This document shows, piece after piece, positions 9,301-18,058 of a stretch of 58,473 bases of DNA (positions within the stretch are counted from its first letter, which is position 1; each line of letters begins with the position of its first letter). Position numbers and translations under genes: made by a program. The DNA comes from an uncultured Alistipes sp. (GTDB lineage: Bacteria > Bacteroidota > Bacteroidia > Bacteroidales > Rikenellaceae), in the NCBI GenBank assembly GCA_944321765.1, contig CALUMQ010000034.1:1-58473 (forward strand), written 5' to 3'. The notes below the pieces were generated by a model that saw only the letters and a list, made by a program, of their open reading frames with translations, did no database searches and was not told where the DNA came from.

Positions 9301-9507
9301 GAGGCAACCGTCTCGCGCGTGCGTCCCGTGTTGATGGCCTCGCTGACAACCATCGTCGGGATGATTCCGCTCATCGGTGATCCGATGTACGGATCGATGG
9401 CCCTGACGATCATGGGCGGTCTGACCGTTGGCACGATCATCACGCTCATTCTGCTGCCGCTCTTCTATGCGGCGATGTTCCGGATTCGCAAACCTCAAAA
9501 TGTATAA
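6358..9507 (+). CDS. RND-family efflux pump, inner-membrane permease
   Basis: This 1049-residue permease is the proton-driven part of the tripartite pump. The ATG at 6358 overlaps the stop of the adaptor gene. It begins MKMKLTEFFIRRPVLFWSMV, the usual cytoplasmic tail plus first helix, and shows two large periplasmic loops and about 12 membrane helices, the normal RND length. In helix 4, GMLVDNAVVIMDG puts a single acidic residue (D403) where AcrB has two, so the relay is D-N, as in several Bacteroidetes pumps. The repeat-half helix GMMVKNAIVLVDEINR is also present. Drugs or small hydrophobics are likely; a heavy-metal CusA-type pump is less likely. Confidence 0.93.
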   Translation: MKMKLTEFFIRRPVLFWSMVGAILIAGVLSYLYMPKLEDPAVAVKQAMVVIPYPGASAHEVELKAAQLMEDELRALPNVKKVKSECRNGSAILTVEFQMTVLNRDLEQHFDLLRRKVSDAAARLPQGCYDPVVIDDMMDVYGIFYALTADGYDYPEMYRYAKFLRRELLDVKGVKRINIAGNRDEVINIILSKEQIARNGVIPTQIISALQQAGKTVNAGQYLSGDERIALYVDSAVDDEEEIRNLEIRTMDGRQMRIGDVARVERGYAEPQRNGFFVDGRPALALCIAMESSAIVPDVGKAVDARLAEAMRQLPAGFHTEKIFFQPDKVSEAISSFMWNLLESVLIVILVLIFTMGLRSGLIIGFGLILTVAVSFPILLTCGTTLQRISLGAFIVAMGMLVDNAVVIMDGILIDKKRGLSPKIYLYRIGRNTALPLLGATIIAASTFLGIYLSPDSAGEYAGDLFLVLCVSLLASWVLALVQVPVCAKSWLPAREKHRNENSAVMNSPVHRFVRRAIAFLVGYKRATIVVAFAVLALSIFGMTRVKNLFFPDFDYKQFVVECFFPSATDADRVRDRLLVMSDSVQRHPGIERVAVSQGSAPAHYCLVRPMTSGGDCYGELIVDCPDYKTVLREIPSIRRELREDFPEAYIRIRKYNFSISTSHTVEVEFAGPDPAVLRELSAQAEAIMRRCPYVDAYSVENNWKPRGKALVAEFNQQDALRAGIGRGDVANALSAATDGMPVGVLNDQERMVTLNLQVRNDDGSRIRNLDEIPVWSMMNLRMTDEELQGALAGGRGMSELQDRMFRAMPLGNAVRDIRLDWDEDVVLRMNGRRVIEAECDPNPDCDEATPARVVAAIRDEVEAIPLPDGYTRRWVGEGELQGEAIGNLMKYLPLTIFLILAILLLLFNSWRKVLLILLCFPFVFCGITPALLLTGQPLTFMAIIGMMGLIGMMVKNAIVLVDEINRLQTEEHQPPYTAVIEATVSRVRPVLMASLTTIVGMIPLIGDPMYGSMALTIMGGLTVGTIITLILLPLFYAAMFRIRKPQNV

Positions 9508-9510
9508 AAA

Positions 9511-10824
9511 ATGAAGATCAATTATATGGCAGTTCTGGGAACCGCCCTGCTCTCGGTATCTGCGGCCCGGGCCCAGCAGCCGCTGCCGCTCTCGCTCGCC
9601 GAATGCCGCGAGCGGGCACTGGCCCACAGCGAAGAGCTGCAGCAGGCCGACATCCGGCTCGAGCAGGCGCGCCTCGACCGGCAGATTGCCTCAACGGCCG
9701 CTCTTCCCAAGATCGAAGGTTCGGCAACGGGCGCCTACGTCGTCCCGGATATTGACATGATGGGCATGGAGCTGCGCATGCGCGGAACCTACATGGCGGG
9801 ACTCACTCTCACGCAGCCGATCTATGCCGGCGGCAAGATCGCGACGGCCCGCCGCATGGCCCGCATCGGCGAGGAGGTCGCCGGCGAGCAGCAGCGCATG
9901 ACGCGCATGGACGTGCTGGTTGAGGCCGACAACGCCTATTGGACGCTGGTGGCCGTCGAGGGGAAGGTGCGCATGCTCGAAAGTTATGCCGCGCAGATGG
10001 ATACGCTCTACAACCAGGCATCCGCCGCCTTCGAGGCCGGCATGGCCATCGAGAACGACCGCCTGCGCATCGAGGCCAAGCGCAGCGAGATCCGCTATCA
10101 ACTGCAAAAGGCCCGCAACGGAGCCGATTTGTGTCGCATGTCGTTGTGCCGCGTGATCGGCGTGGGGAACGACGTGCATCCCGAGCCCACGGATACGCTT
10201 TTTAAACCGGCGGCTCCGGGGGCGTTGCAGGCCGATCTGGAAGCCCGGCCCGAATTGCGGATGCTGGAACAGCAGGTGGCCCTCGGCGAGCAGCAGATCC
10301 GCGACGCCCGTTCGGCCATGCTGCCCACGGCGGGGCTGTCGCTCGGATACACCTATTACGGAAACATCAAGCTCCAGAGCATGGTCGATGCCGGAAACGG
10401 GACTTTCGTGCCCTACTCGCAGGAGTTCCGCGACGGGCTGGGCATGGCGATGGTGGCCGTGCAGATTCCGATTTTCCACTGGGGCGAGAGCCGCAAAAAG
10501 GTGCGAAAGGCGCGGTTCGAGCTGCAGAACGCCCGGTTGGACCTGCAGAAAAACACCCGGCTGATGTCACTCGAAGTCGAACAGGCGATCCGCAATGTCG
10601 AGGACGGGTACCGGATGATTCAGACCGCCGAGCTGGCGCTGCGTCAGGCCGAGGAGAACCTGCGCGTGATGCGCAACCGTCATGCGGCGCAGATGGCTCC
10701 GCTGACCGATCTGCTGGATGCCCAGTCGCAGTGGCAGCAGGCCGCCAGCAACCGCATCGAGGCGCAGACCCAGTACCGGATTTACGAAACGGAGTATCTG
10801 CGGGCCACGGGACATCTGGAGTAG
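9511..10824 (+). CDS. TolC-family outer-membrane efflux channel
   Basis: This 437-residue protein has a signal peptide ending near SAARAQ, then two OEP repeats of long helices with beta strands, the TolC plan. The first repeat starts LSLAECRERALAHSEELQQA; the second has the heptad-rich stretch near residues 320-420 (RKARFELQNARLDLQ). It starts 3 bases after the permease and ends the operon, completing adaptor, pump and channel. A perfect hairpin follows at 10861-10887. The usual N-terminal Cys of lipid-anchored family members is not seen. Confidence 0.92.
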   Translation: MKINYMAVLGTALLSVSAARAQQPLPLSLAECRERALAHSEELQQADIRLEQARLDRQIASTAALPKIEGSATGAYVVPDIDMMGMELRMRGTYMAGLTLTQPIYAGGKIATARRMARIGEEVAGEQQRMTRMDVLVEADNAYWTLVAVEGKVRMLESYAAQMDTLYNQASAAFEAGMAIENDRLRIEAKRSEIRYQLQKARNGADLCRMSLCRVIGVGNDVHPEPTDTLFKPAAPGALQADLEARPELRMLEQQVALGEQQIRDARSAMLPTAGLSLGYTYYGNIKLQSMVDAGNGTFVPYSQEFRDGLGMAMVAVQIPIFHWGESRKKVRKARFELQNARLDLQKNTRLMSLEVEQAIRNVEDGYRMIQTAELALRQAEENLRVMRNRHAAQMAPLTDLLDAQSQWQQAASNRIEAQTQYRIYETEYLRATGHLE

Positions 10825-10860
10825 GAGGAATTGCAGCGTCGCAAAAGGCGCAAGCAAACA

Positions 10861-10887
10861 GGGCGGCCCCGCAATGCGGGGCCGCCC
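10861..10887. terminator. Shared hairpin between convergent genes
   Basis: Twelve-base perfect arms (gggcggccccgc and its complement) surround a 3-base loop. It lies 37 bases after the TolC-family gene and 28 bases after the end of the leftward lipoprotein gene. A strong U-run is missing on both sides, so it may act as an RNA 3' stabiliser as well as a terminator. Confidence 0.7.
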
Positions 10888-10914
10888 TCATGTTATGTTA
10901 CTACCCTATCCGGA

Positions 10915-12156
10915 TTATTTCGTCCACCCGGACGTCCAGTCCGAATCGGAACGTACGGCTCCCTTGTAGGCCGCAGCCGTGAAGAAGCTGTCGTCGAGGA
11001 TCTTCCCGCCGTCGATCGTGCCGACGTATCCGTCGGTCAGCGCATTGACATAGTCGGTGGCATTGCCCGTTGCGGCGGCAAAATCCGAGTTCGTATAGAT
11101 GCCGTTCTCCGAGTCGAGCACCGTGCTCATCGAGACATACTCCAGTTTCGAGGGATTCTGCGTCTTCGAGAAGGAGTTCTCGGTCTCCGTGGTCTCCAAG
11201 GTGATGCACTTCGCCTTGCCCGTCACGATGGCGTTGTAGAGTTCCACCTCCGTGCCGGCACGAAGCCGGATGCCGCGTGTTCCGGCCGTCGAGTTGTTGC
11301 CCACGAGCGTCACGTTCGCCAGGACGGGGTGTGCCACCGGCGTGGCGGCCGCATTGTTACCGTTGTTGTCGCACTCCATCAGGCAGTCGCAATCGTATCC
11401 CAGCGTCGACTCCGCCTCCTGATACCCTACCAGGAACTGGCCCTTGCCGTTCCACCCCTCGGTCCAGTCGAACGAGTCGTCGGAGCAGCTCGTCGAAACC
11501 AGATATTTCACGTTGACAGAGCCTCCGAAGAACTCGAATCCGTCGTCCGAGCCCTTATAGGCCTGAAGGTATTCGACCGTCGTGCCGTTGCCCACGCCGT
11601 AGAACGACACGCCGTTGGCCTCATGCTCCTCGTCGAGGGCAAAACCCGTATATTCGAGGCGGATGTAACGCAGCGTTCCCGAATTGTCGGAATCGTCGCT
11701 GCCCCCGTAGGGAGCGTTGCCGATCTCCGAAAGTACGCCCTGACCGGCATTCGTGTGGGCACGGCCGCAGATGTGGATGCCGCCCCAGGCACCGGACTCC
11801 TTCAGCTCGGAGGTCATCACGATGGGGTTCGAGGCCGTACCCTGGGCGTCGATCTTCGCACCCTGCTCGATGAGGATATAGTCGGGCGTTTCGTCGTCGA
11901 TGGCTACCAGTTCAACACCCGGCTCGATATACAGCGTGGCGCCCGCCTTGACGTGAAGGCCTCCGCTGAGTTTGTACGAACTGCCCTCGGTGAGCGTTGC
12001 GTCGGAGGTGATGTTGCCCGAAAGCGTCGTCCCCGCAGGAATTTCGCCCGAGAGTCCCGGATCGGGATCCCCGTTGCCGTTATCGTCGTTGCAGGCCGTA
12101 GCCATCATCGAGCAGGCAAGAAATGCCGCTGCCAAAAATTTCCAGTTCTTTTTCAT
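10915..12156 (-). CDS. Surface lipoprotein with predicted parallel beta-helix, partner of TonB receptor
   Basis: This 413-residue protein has a lipoprotein signal ending ATAC, followed by NDDNGNGD. Acidic residues right after the lipidated Cys fit the Bacteroidetes export signal for surface display. The body has repeated short strand-turn units with many Gly and Asn (for example ATLYIEPGVELVAI), typical of a right-handed beta-helix. It also has aromatic, acidic motifs (GSDDGFEFFGG and CSDDSFDWTEGWNGKG) and a Cys-rich loop near LGYDCDCLMEC. Database relatives are often labelled 'multidrug transporter' without support. It lies 46 bases after the TonB receptor and should help capture the same ligand, which is unknown. 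Confidence 0.72.
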   Translation of the reverse strand: MKKNWKFLAAAFLACSMMATACNDDNGNGDPDPGLSGEIPAGTTLSGNITSDATLTEGSSYKLSGGLHVKAGATLYIEPGVELVAIDDETPDYILIEQGAKIDAQGTASNPIVMTSELKESGAWGGIHICGRAHTNAGQGVLSEIGNAPYGGSDDSDNSGTLRYIRLEYTGFALDEEHEANGVSFYGVGNGTTVEYLQAYKGSDDGFEFFGGSVNVKYLVSTSCSDDSFDWTEGWNGKGQFLVGYQEAESTLGYDCDCLMECDNNGNNAAATPVAHPVLANVTLVGNNSTAGTRGIRLRAGTEVELYNAIVTGKAKCITLETTETENSFSKTQNPSKLEYVSMSTVLDSENGIYTNSDFAAATGNATDYVNALTDGYVGTIDGGKILDDSFFTAAAYKGAVRSDSDWTSGWTK

Positions 12157-12202
12157 TGCAAAAATCGTTAATGAATGGTTTGATTCGATATGTTTCCCTT
12201 GA

Positions 12203-14902
12203 TCAGAACTTCAGATTCAGACCCACCTCGAAGCCCGTGCCCCGAAGGTAGCGCTCGACCTCGACCGTCCCGCCCGTCTGCGGAACCTCCTGCTCGAAGA
12301 CCATCGCACGGTTCAGCAGGTCGGTGAGCTGCAGCTTCAGCTCCGCACGTCGGCTGAAGCGGTATCCGGCCGTCAGATTGAGCGTGTGCACCGCCCGCTG
12401 CGTGATGTCGCCCAGACCCGAGATGCCGACGGCATGGATGCGCGGTCCCTGAAGGTTGTAGAGCAGCGCCAGGTTCAACTGCCGCCCGGCACCCAGCTGC
12501 GGAGACCACGTAAGATCGGCGTTGACCAGGTAGGGAGAGGCTCCCTGCAGCGCACGCTCCTTGTTGGTATAGACGCCTCCGTCGGGCAGCTTCACGTTGG
12601 TGTACATGTAGGTGGCGTTCACCCCGAGGCGCAGCGTGCGGGCCAGAACCTTGCGCAGCTCAATCTCCACGCCCGCCGCCATACCGTTGTCGGCGTTGCG
12701 GAACGTGTGGACGGCGGCGCCTCCCGAAAGCATCTGCACACGCTCGATCGGCTCGTCGAGGTATTTGTAGTAGCCCGTGACGGAGAACATGTCTCCCCTG
12801 CGGTTGAGGAACTCGTAGCGCAGGTCGAGGTTGTAGTTGTAGCTGTTCTGCAGCGATTCGTTACCGCGCAGCTGCACCGAACCGTAGGACTCCTGGTAGA
12901 GGAACGGCGCCATCTCGACGAACGACGGTCGCGTCACGGTACGTGAGAGTGCCAGACGCAGCTGGTGCTCCTTGCCGCACGTGTAGCGGAGATTCAGCGC
13001 CGGGAAGAAGTCGTGCTTGTCGAGGTTGCGACGCTCGCGCAGGCTCTGGTCGTTGTAATAGAGCACCCACTGCTGCGAACCCTCGTAGCGCACGCCGGCA
13101 TTGATGAGCAGCGACGGAAGCGGCTGCAGATCGACGCAGAGATAGCCCGCAAGGATCCGGTTCCCGGCTTCGTAGCTGTCCTTGGGCTGCTTCTGCCGGT
13201 TGATCGTCAGCGTGCCGTCGGCCACGTTCCCGAAGTTGAGGTAGTCGTTCGGCGTGTAGATGTCGGTGATCTCGGGGTGCAGGTCCGAAATGTCGTAGTA
13301 AAAGCGTGTGCCGGCATAGTCGCGGCTCTTGTCCTTCCACGACACCCCAGCCGTGAGTTTATGGCCCGCGCCGAAGGTGTAGTCGGCGGCGATCTGGGCA
13401 TTCCACTCCCGCTCGTCGAGCGTGCCGAAGTAGCGCATGGTCTCCTGCTGGTTGAGGTCGAAGAGACTCAGCGTGCCGTCGTCGTGCTTGAGGTACATCA
13501 CCTGGCGGCGGTCCGGTTCGTCGGACGACGTTCCCGAATAGGAGCCGCTCCACCGCAGGTGCCAGCGTTCGCCGAAGAGATGACGGCCGTTGATCTGGTG
13601 TGTCATCAGGCGGTAGACGTGCATTACGTCGTTGCTCCCGATGAGCTGGTGGCTCTCCTGGTCGTATCCCTCGCGCCGGGAGTAGGTGTCCGTGGCATTG
13701 CGGGCATAGAAGAAAGTGTAACTGAGGCGGTCGGCATCGCGCAAAGTCGTGCTGAGGCTCGCCAGAGCCGCCATTTTCAGTCCACTTGCATAACTGTCGT
13801 ATTCGTATTCGTCGGTCGTGCGGCCCGTGGCTTCGAGCAGGCGGAACGTCGCGTCGCGCATCGTCTGCTGCTCGTTGCTCAGACCTCCCGACGCCAGGAC
13901 GCTCACCGTCTGACGCCCCACGCGCATGTCGCGTCCCCAGGCGAGGTTGCCCCCGAAGGCGGGCAGCGCCGCGTGTTTCGACACCGAGAAATCCGTATCG
14001 AAGATATCCTTCGTCCGGACATACTGCCGGAAGTCGGACAACGATCCCGACATGGCCCGCGGGTCGACCCCGGGCTGCGTGAAGAGCGAGCGGTGGTCCA
14101 TGCGGTAGAAGTCGCGCCCGACGGTATTGAAGGCCCCGCCGGTATGGAAATCCACCGAAAAGAAGTTCTCTCCGGTATTTTCCCGGGTGTTGATGTCGAT
14201 ATGGGCCCCCGAGTAGTCGGCGTACGAGCTGACCTCGTAGACCTTGCTCACGGTGATGTTCTTCACCGTCGACGAGGGGAAGATATCGAGCGGGATGAGT
14301 TTGTTGTCGGGGTTGGGCGAAGCGATGGGCTGTCCGTTGAGCGTGGTGATGCTGTAACGGTCGCCCAGACCGCGCACGATGAGCTGTCCGGCCGAGGCGA
14401 TGGAGATTCCCGCCATCTTGCGGACTCCCTCCTGGACGTTGGAGATGCCCTTGAGAGACATCTCCCGGGCACCCATATTCTCGATCGCCACGTTCGAGGC
14501 GATACGTTCGGTCTGCAGGGCACGCTCCGATTCGAGGTTCTTGCGGGCCGTCACCGTCACCGAGGCCAGCACCTGGTTGTCGGCCTCGAGTTCGATCACC
14601 GTCTCGGGCATCGCCTCCGCCACGCGGATCTCCATCCGCTGCGGGTGGTAGGAGACGTAGGAGACAACCACCGTGCAGGTGCCCGGGACAAGGTTCAGTT
14701 CGAAACGTCCAGAAGGATCGGTCGTCGTACCCTGGGTCGTACCTTCGACGACGACCGTCGCCCCGACAAGCGCCTCGCGGGTCTGCCGGTCAACCACGGA
14801 GCCACGGAAGGGAACCGCTCCGAGAACTCCGCTCACAATACCTGAAAACAACGCTGTAAGAACAATCTTTCGCAACAACATTCGCAATGTAAATTTCTTC
14901 AT
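12203..14902 (-). CDS. TonB-dependent outer-membrane receptor
   Basis: This protein of about 899 residues imports a ligand across the outer membrane using TonB energy. I prefer the ATG at 14902 (MKKFTLRMLL) because an upstream in-frame ATG at 14932 lies beyond a CAATTTTG element at 14923-14916 that resembles a -7 box. A signal peptide is followed by a carboxypeptidase-like domain (VDRQTREALVGATVVVEGTT), then the plug with VRGLGDRYSITTLNGQPI, then a 22-strand-type barrel ending in TGFEVGLNLKF. The GLGDRY plug type differs from SusC and usually lacks a SusD partner. Here a beta-helix lipoprotein follows instead. Ligand unknown. Confidence 0.9.
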   Translation of the reverse strand: MKKFTLRMLLRKIVLTALFSGIVSGVLGAVPFRGSVVDRQTREALVGATVVVEGTTQGTTTDPSGRFELNLVPGTCTVVVSYVSYHPQRMEIRVAEAMPETVIELEADNQVLASVTVTARKNLESERALQTERIASNVAIENMGAREMSLKGISNVQEGVRKMAGISIASAGQLIVRGLGDRYSITTLNGQPIASPNPDNKLIPLDIFPSSTVKNITVSKVYEVSSYADYSGAHIDINTRENTGENFFSVDFHTGGAFNTVGRDFYRMDHRSLFTQPGVDPRAMSGSLSDFRQYVRTKDIFDTDFSVSKHAALPAFGGNLAWGRDMRVGRQTVSVLASGGLSNEQQTMRDATFRLLEATGRTTDEYEYDSYASGLKMAALASLSTTLRDADRLSYTFFYARNATDTYSRREGYDQESHQLIGSNDVMHVYRLMTHQINGRHLFGERWHLRWSGSYSGTSSDEPDRRQVMYLKHDDGTLSLFDLNQQETMRYFGTLDEREWNAQIAADYTFGAGHKLTAGVSWKDKSRDYAGTRFYYDISDLHPEITDIYTPNDYLNFGNVADGTLTINRQKQPKDSYEAGNRILAGYLCVDLQPLPSLLINAGVRYEGSQQWVLYYNDQSLRERRNLDKHDFFPALNLRYTCGKEHQLRLALSRTVTRPSFVEMAPFLYQESYGSVQLRGNESLQNSYNYNLDLRYEFLNRRGDMFSVTGYYKYLDEPIERVQMLSGGAAVHTFRNADNGMAAGVEIELRKVLARTLRLGVNATYMYTNVKLPDGGVYTNKERALQGASPYLVNADLTWSPQLGAGRQLNLALLYNLQGPRIHAVGISGLGDITQRAVHTLNLTAGYRFSRRAELKLQLTDLLNRAMVFEQEVPQTGGTVEVERYLRGTGFEVGLNLKF

Positions 14903-15071
14903 GTTTTTCCGCATGCAAAATTGCACCGCCAATGTTACAACGGTATGTAGACGGGATGATATTCCCTTGACACGGGCCGCCGGGAGGATCGGAACCGCCC
15001 GGATGCGGAAAATACTCGTCCGTGCAGGACAAAAAACGTCTCCAGAGGGTACAGTGCCGCATAAAGTTTCG

Positions 15072-15079
15072 TATTTTTG
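15072..15079 (+). promoter_or_regulatory. -7 element for the exported protein gene
   Basis: TATTTTTG matches TAnnTTTG. Transcription would start near 15086, so the upstream in-frame start at 15077 could not be translated; the ATG at 15101 is favoured. Confidence 0.55.
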
Positions 15080-15100
15080 GAGGTCCTAAATGCTGTAGTC

Positions 15101-16393
15101 ATGTGGAAAATCCTCTCAACGGCCGCCCTCTGTGCGGTCTGCATGCAATCCGGCGTGCATGCCCAACCCTATCATGATGCCGAAGTGTTCGATGCCCGCG
15201 GCCCGGTCCGTCAGATCAAGGTCGAGACGATCCTCTCAGACAAGACCGTCACCAGAACCTACACCTTCTCCCGCGAGGGTGTCCTAACAGCCACAGACTA
15301 CGGCCCCATTCTCGATCTCGAACGCGACGCGCAGGGGCGTCTTACGAAATACGTATTCGATGCATTCGAGTCCTCGTATCGAGACATCGAGTACGACGGG
15401 ACGGGCCGTGTCGTTCACCTGTTCTCCTCGTCCGCAGACTGCACGTACCGCTACAACGAAGAGGGTCTGATCGTCGGGGAGACCAATGCGATCTTTGGAA
15501 TTCCGTCCGATACGCACTATCGTTACCACGAATTCGACAGCTTCGGGAACTGGACCTCACGCGATGTCGACTGGATCAGCCAATCGAGCGGCGCAACTGA
15601 AAAGCGCAAGGAGGTACGGACCATCGAATACTGGACAGCGGGTTCGGAAACACCTGCAGGCGACGTCGCGGCAGGAAGCGGCACGGACAAAGCCGGAACA
15701 AAGCCTGTGAACGGGCAGATCCAGTCCGGAACATCGGAGGATAAGAGGGGCGGATTCCTGCTCGAAAGTTTCTCGAAACTTGCGGAGGGCCGGGCCAGAA
15801 AGCAGGAAATGGCCCGGGCGATGCGCGAAAAGAGTCTGCAGCGGCGGGCCGAAGCGGCTGAAGAGGCAATCGGAGCAACCCGGTTGACAGCCCGGGCGAT
15901 GATCGAGAATCCGCTCGGCGTGTTGACCGTTCCACTCTCCTACGACGAGGCCGTGGAGCGCCTGAAAAACCGCACGGACTGGATTCCCGATCTCTCGGAG
16001 CCCTGGAAGATCACACTCTCGCCGGAGCAGGGATACGATCTGGACTATGACGGTTTTATTCCGGAGGTCGTGGCGCTATTCTCCACCGGGGAGGGGCACA
16101 TGCTGCAGGAATACGGCCTTACGTTCACCTATATTCAAGGAGGCAACCTCTCCGAGGCAACCCCGGTGAATCTGGTGCGGCATAAAGCCGTAACGCTGGC
16201 TCAGAAGATCGTCACCGCGTGGCAGGCCGAAGGTTTCGTCGTCGAAGAGGAGACCGAGGTCGATCCGTCGCAGTTCGACTTTGCGATGTATTGCGAAGAG
16301 CCGGCGCGCACGACCCGCATCCGGGTCTCCGGGAAGAAACTCTTCGTGCCCAACGTGTTCTATTCCGTACACGTAAACGTAACGTTGCATTAG
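15101..16393 (+). CDS. Exported protein of unknown function with YD-like repeats
   Basis: This 430-residue protein starts at the ATG at 15101, giving a signal peptide (MWKILSTAALCAVCMQSGVHAQ) that an earlier start would bury. Residues 30-150 contain short units such as DAQGRLTKYVFD and YDGTGRVVHLFS, which recall the YD repeats of RHS-type proteins but are few and divergent. A charged linker rich in Arg and Glu covers roughly residues 200-260. The C-terminal 150 residues look like a mixed alpha/beta domain and match nothing I recognise. It stands alone, with its own promoter and 122 bases before the next gene. No function is assigned. Confidence 0.75.
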   Translation: MWKILSTAALCAVCMQSGVHAQPYHDAEVFDARGPVRQIKVETILSDKTVTRTYTFSREGVLTATDYGPILDLERDAQGRLTKYVFDAFESSYRDIEYDGTGRVVHLFSSSADCTYRYNEEGLIVGETNAIFGIPSDTHYRYHEFDSFGNWTSRDVDWISQSSGATEKRKEVRTIEYWTAGSETPAGDVAAGSGTDKAGTKPVNGQIQSGTSEDKRGGFLLESFSKLAEGRARKQEMARAMREKSLQRRAEAAEEAIGATRLTARAMIENPLGVLTVPLSYDEAVERLKNRTDWIPDLSEPWKITLSPEQGYDLDYDGFIPEVVALFSTGEGHMLQEYGLTFTYIQGGNLSEATPVNLVRHKAVTLAQKIVTAWQAEGFVVEEETEVDPSQFDFAMYCEEPARTTRIRVSGKKLFVPNVFYSVHVNVTLH

Positions 16394-16479
16394 GGAAACT
16401 GTCGGGCGTCCCCATCCGCAAGTCCCGGCGCAAGGGTGCAAAACTCCCCGCCGAAGAGACAACAAAACGGATAAATCAC

Positions 16480-16487
16480 TATTTTTG
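16480..16487 (+). promoter_or_regulatory. -7 element for the GNAT-nitrilase gene
   Basis: TATTTTTG matches the Bacteroidetes -7 consensus and lies 28 bases before the ATG at 16516, supporting that start over a much longer in-frame reading from 16219. Confidence 0.55.
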
Positions 16488-16515
16488 CGTCGTTTTCCGA
16501 ATAAAGACTCCCACA

Positions 16516-18048
16516 ATGGCCGATACGCACAAAATCAACAAAGTCGAGGTCCGCAACCTTCAGATGGAGGATTACGGACAGTTGGCTCAATCCTTCACCC
16601 GCGTCTATGCGGACAAGGATGTGTTCTGGACCCGCGAGCAGATTCACAAACTCGTGGAGATATTTCCCGAAGGGCAGATCGTCACGGTCGTCGACGACAA
16701 GATCGTCGGATGCGCCCTCTCGATCATCGTCGACTACGACATGGTAAAGGGCGACCACACCTATGCAAAGGTCACCGGAAACGAAACCTTCTCGACGCAC
16801 AACCCCAAGGGCAACATCCTCTACGGGATCGAGGTCTTCATACACCCCGAGTACCGCGGTCTGCGCCTCGCCCGACGCATGTACGACTACCGCAAGGAGC
16901 TTTGCGAAAAGCTCAACCTCAAGGCCATCATGTTCGGAGGCCGCATCCCTAACTACCACAAGTATGCCGACAGGATGCGCCCGAAGGAGTACATCGAGAA
17001 GGTCCGCTCACGCGAGATCTACGATCCCGTGCTGACCTTCCAGCTCTCGAACGACTTCCACGTGCGCCGCGTCATGCCCAACTACCTGCCCAACGACGAG
17101 GAGTCGTGCCACTGCGCAACGCTCCTGCAGTGGGACAACATCTACTACCAGCCCCCCACACAGGAGTTCGTCGACAAGAAGACCACCGTGCGCGTCGGAC
17201 TCGTGCAGTGGCAGATGCGCACCTACAAGACCCTGGACGACGTTTTCGAGCAGGTGGAGTTCTTCGTCGATGCCGTGTCGGACTACAAGAGCGACTTCGT
17301 GCTCTTCCCCGAATACTTCAACGCCCCGCTCATGGCCCGTTTCAACAACCTCGGCGAAGCCCAGTCGATCCGCGGCCTGGCACAGTACACCGAGGAGGTC
17401 CGCGACCGCTTTGTCGAACTGGCCATCAGCTACAACATCAACATCATCACGGGAAGCATGCCCTACATCAAACCCGACGGCGCGCTCTACAACGTCGGAT
17501 TCCTCTGCCGCCGCGACGGCACCTACGACATGTACGAAAAGGTGCACGTGACGCCCGACGAGGTGAAGAGCTGGGGACTGAGCGGCGGCCGCATGGTGAA
17601 GACCTTCGATACGGACTGCGCACGCATCGGCGTATTGATCTGCTACGACGTGGAGTTCCCCGAACTGTCGCGCATCATGGCCGATCAGGGTATGCAGATC
17701 CTCTTCGTGCCCTTCCTGACCGACACCCAGAACGGATATTCGCGCGTCAGGGTCTGCGCACAGGCCCGGGCCATCGAGAACGAGTGTTTCGTGGCCATTG
17801 CCGGAAGCGTCGGCAACCTCCCGCGCGTGCACAACATGGATATTCAGTATGCACAGTCGGCGGTCTTCACGCCGTGTGACTTCGCCTTCCCGACCGACGG
17901 GAAACGCGCCGAGGCCACCCCGAACACCGAGATGATCCTCATCTCGGACGTCGACCTCGACCTGCTCAACGAACTTCACACCTACGGAAGCGTGCGCAAC
18001 CTCCGCGACCGGCGCCACGACCTCTACGAACTGCGGCTCAAAAAATAG
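16516..18048 (+). CDS. GNAT acetyltransferase - nitrilase-superfamily amidohydrolase fusion
   Basis: This 510-residue protein joins two enzymes. Residues 1-215 form a GNAT N-acetyltransferase fold with an acetyl-CoA loop region near VFIHPEYRGLRLARRMYDYR. Residues 230-505 form a carbon-nitrogen hydrolase with the full catalytic triad: E266 in FPEYFNAP, K342 in YEKVHV and C376 in LICYDVEFPE. Such NAT-Nit fusions form their own branch of the nitrilase superfamily; their substrate is largely unknown. The order of domains suggests linked acyl transfer and amide cleavage. A -7 element precedes the ATG. The AraC-HMA gene starts 10 bases downstream and may share its transcript. Confidence 0.88.
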   Translation: MADTHKINKVEVRNLQMEDYGQLAQSFTRVYADKDVFWTREQIHKLVEIFPEGQIVTVVDDKIVGCALSIIVDYDMVKGDHTYAKVTGNETFSTHNPKGNILYGIEVFIHPEYRGLRLARRMYDYRKELCEKLNLKAIMFGGRIPNYHKYADRMRPKEYIEKVRSREIYDPVLTFQLSNDFHVRRVMPNYLPNDEESCHCATLLQWDNIYYQPPTQEFVDKKTTVRVGLVQWQMRTYKTLDDVFEQVEFFVDAVSDYKSDFVLFPEYFNAPLMARFNNLGEAQSIRGLAQYTEEVRDRFVELAISYNINIITGSMPYIKPDGALYNVGFLCRRDGTYDMYEKVHVTPDEVKSWGLSGGRMVKTFDTDCARIGVLICYDVEFPELSRIMADQGMQILFVPFLTDTQNGYSRVRVCAQARAIENECFVAIAGSVGNLPRVHNMDIQYAQSAVFTPCDFAFPTDGKRAEATPNTEMILISDVDLDLLNELHTYGSVRNLRDRRHDLYELRLKK

Positions 18049-18058
18049 TCCGTCGGGC

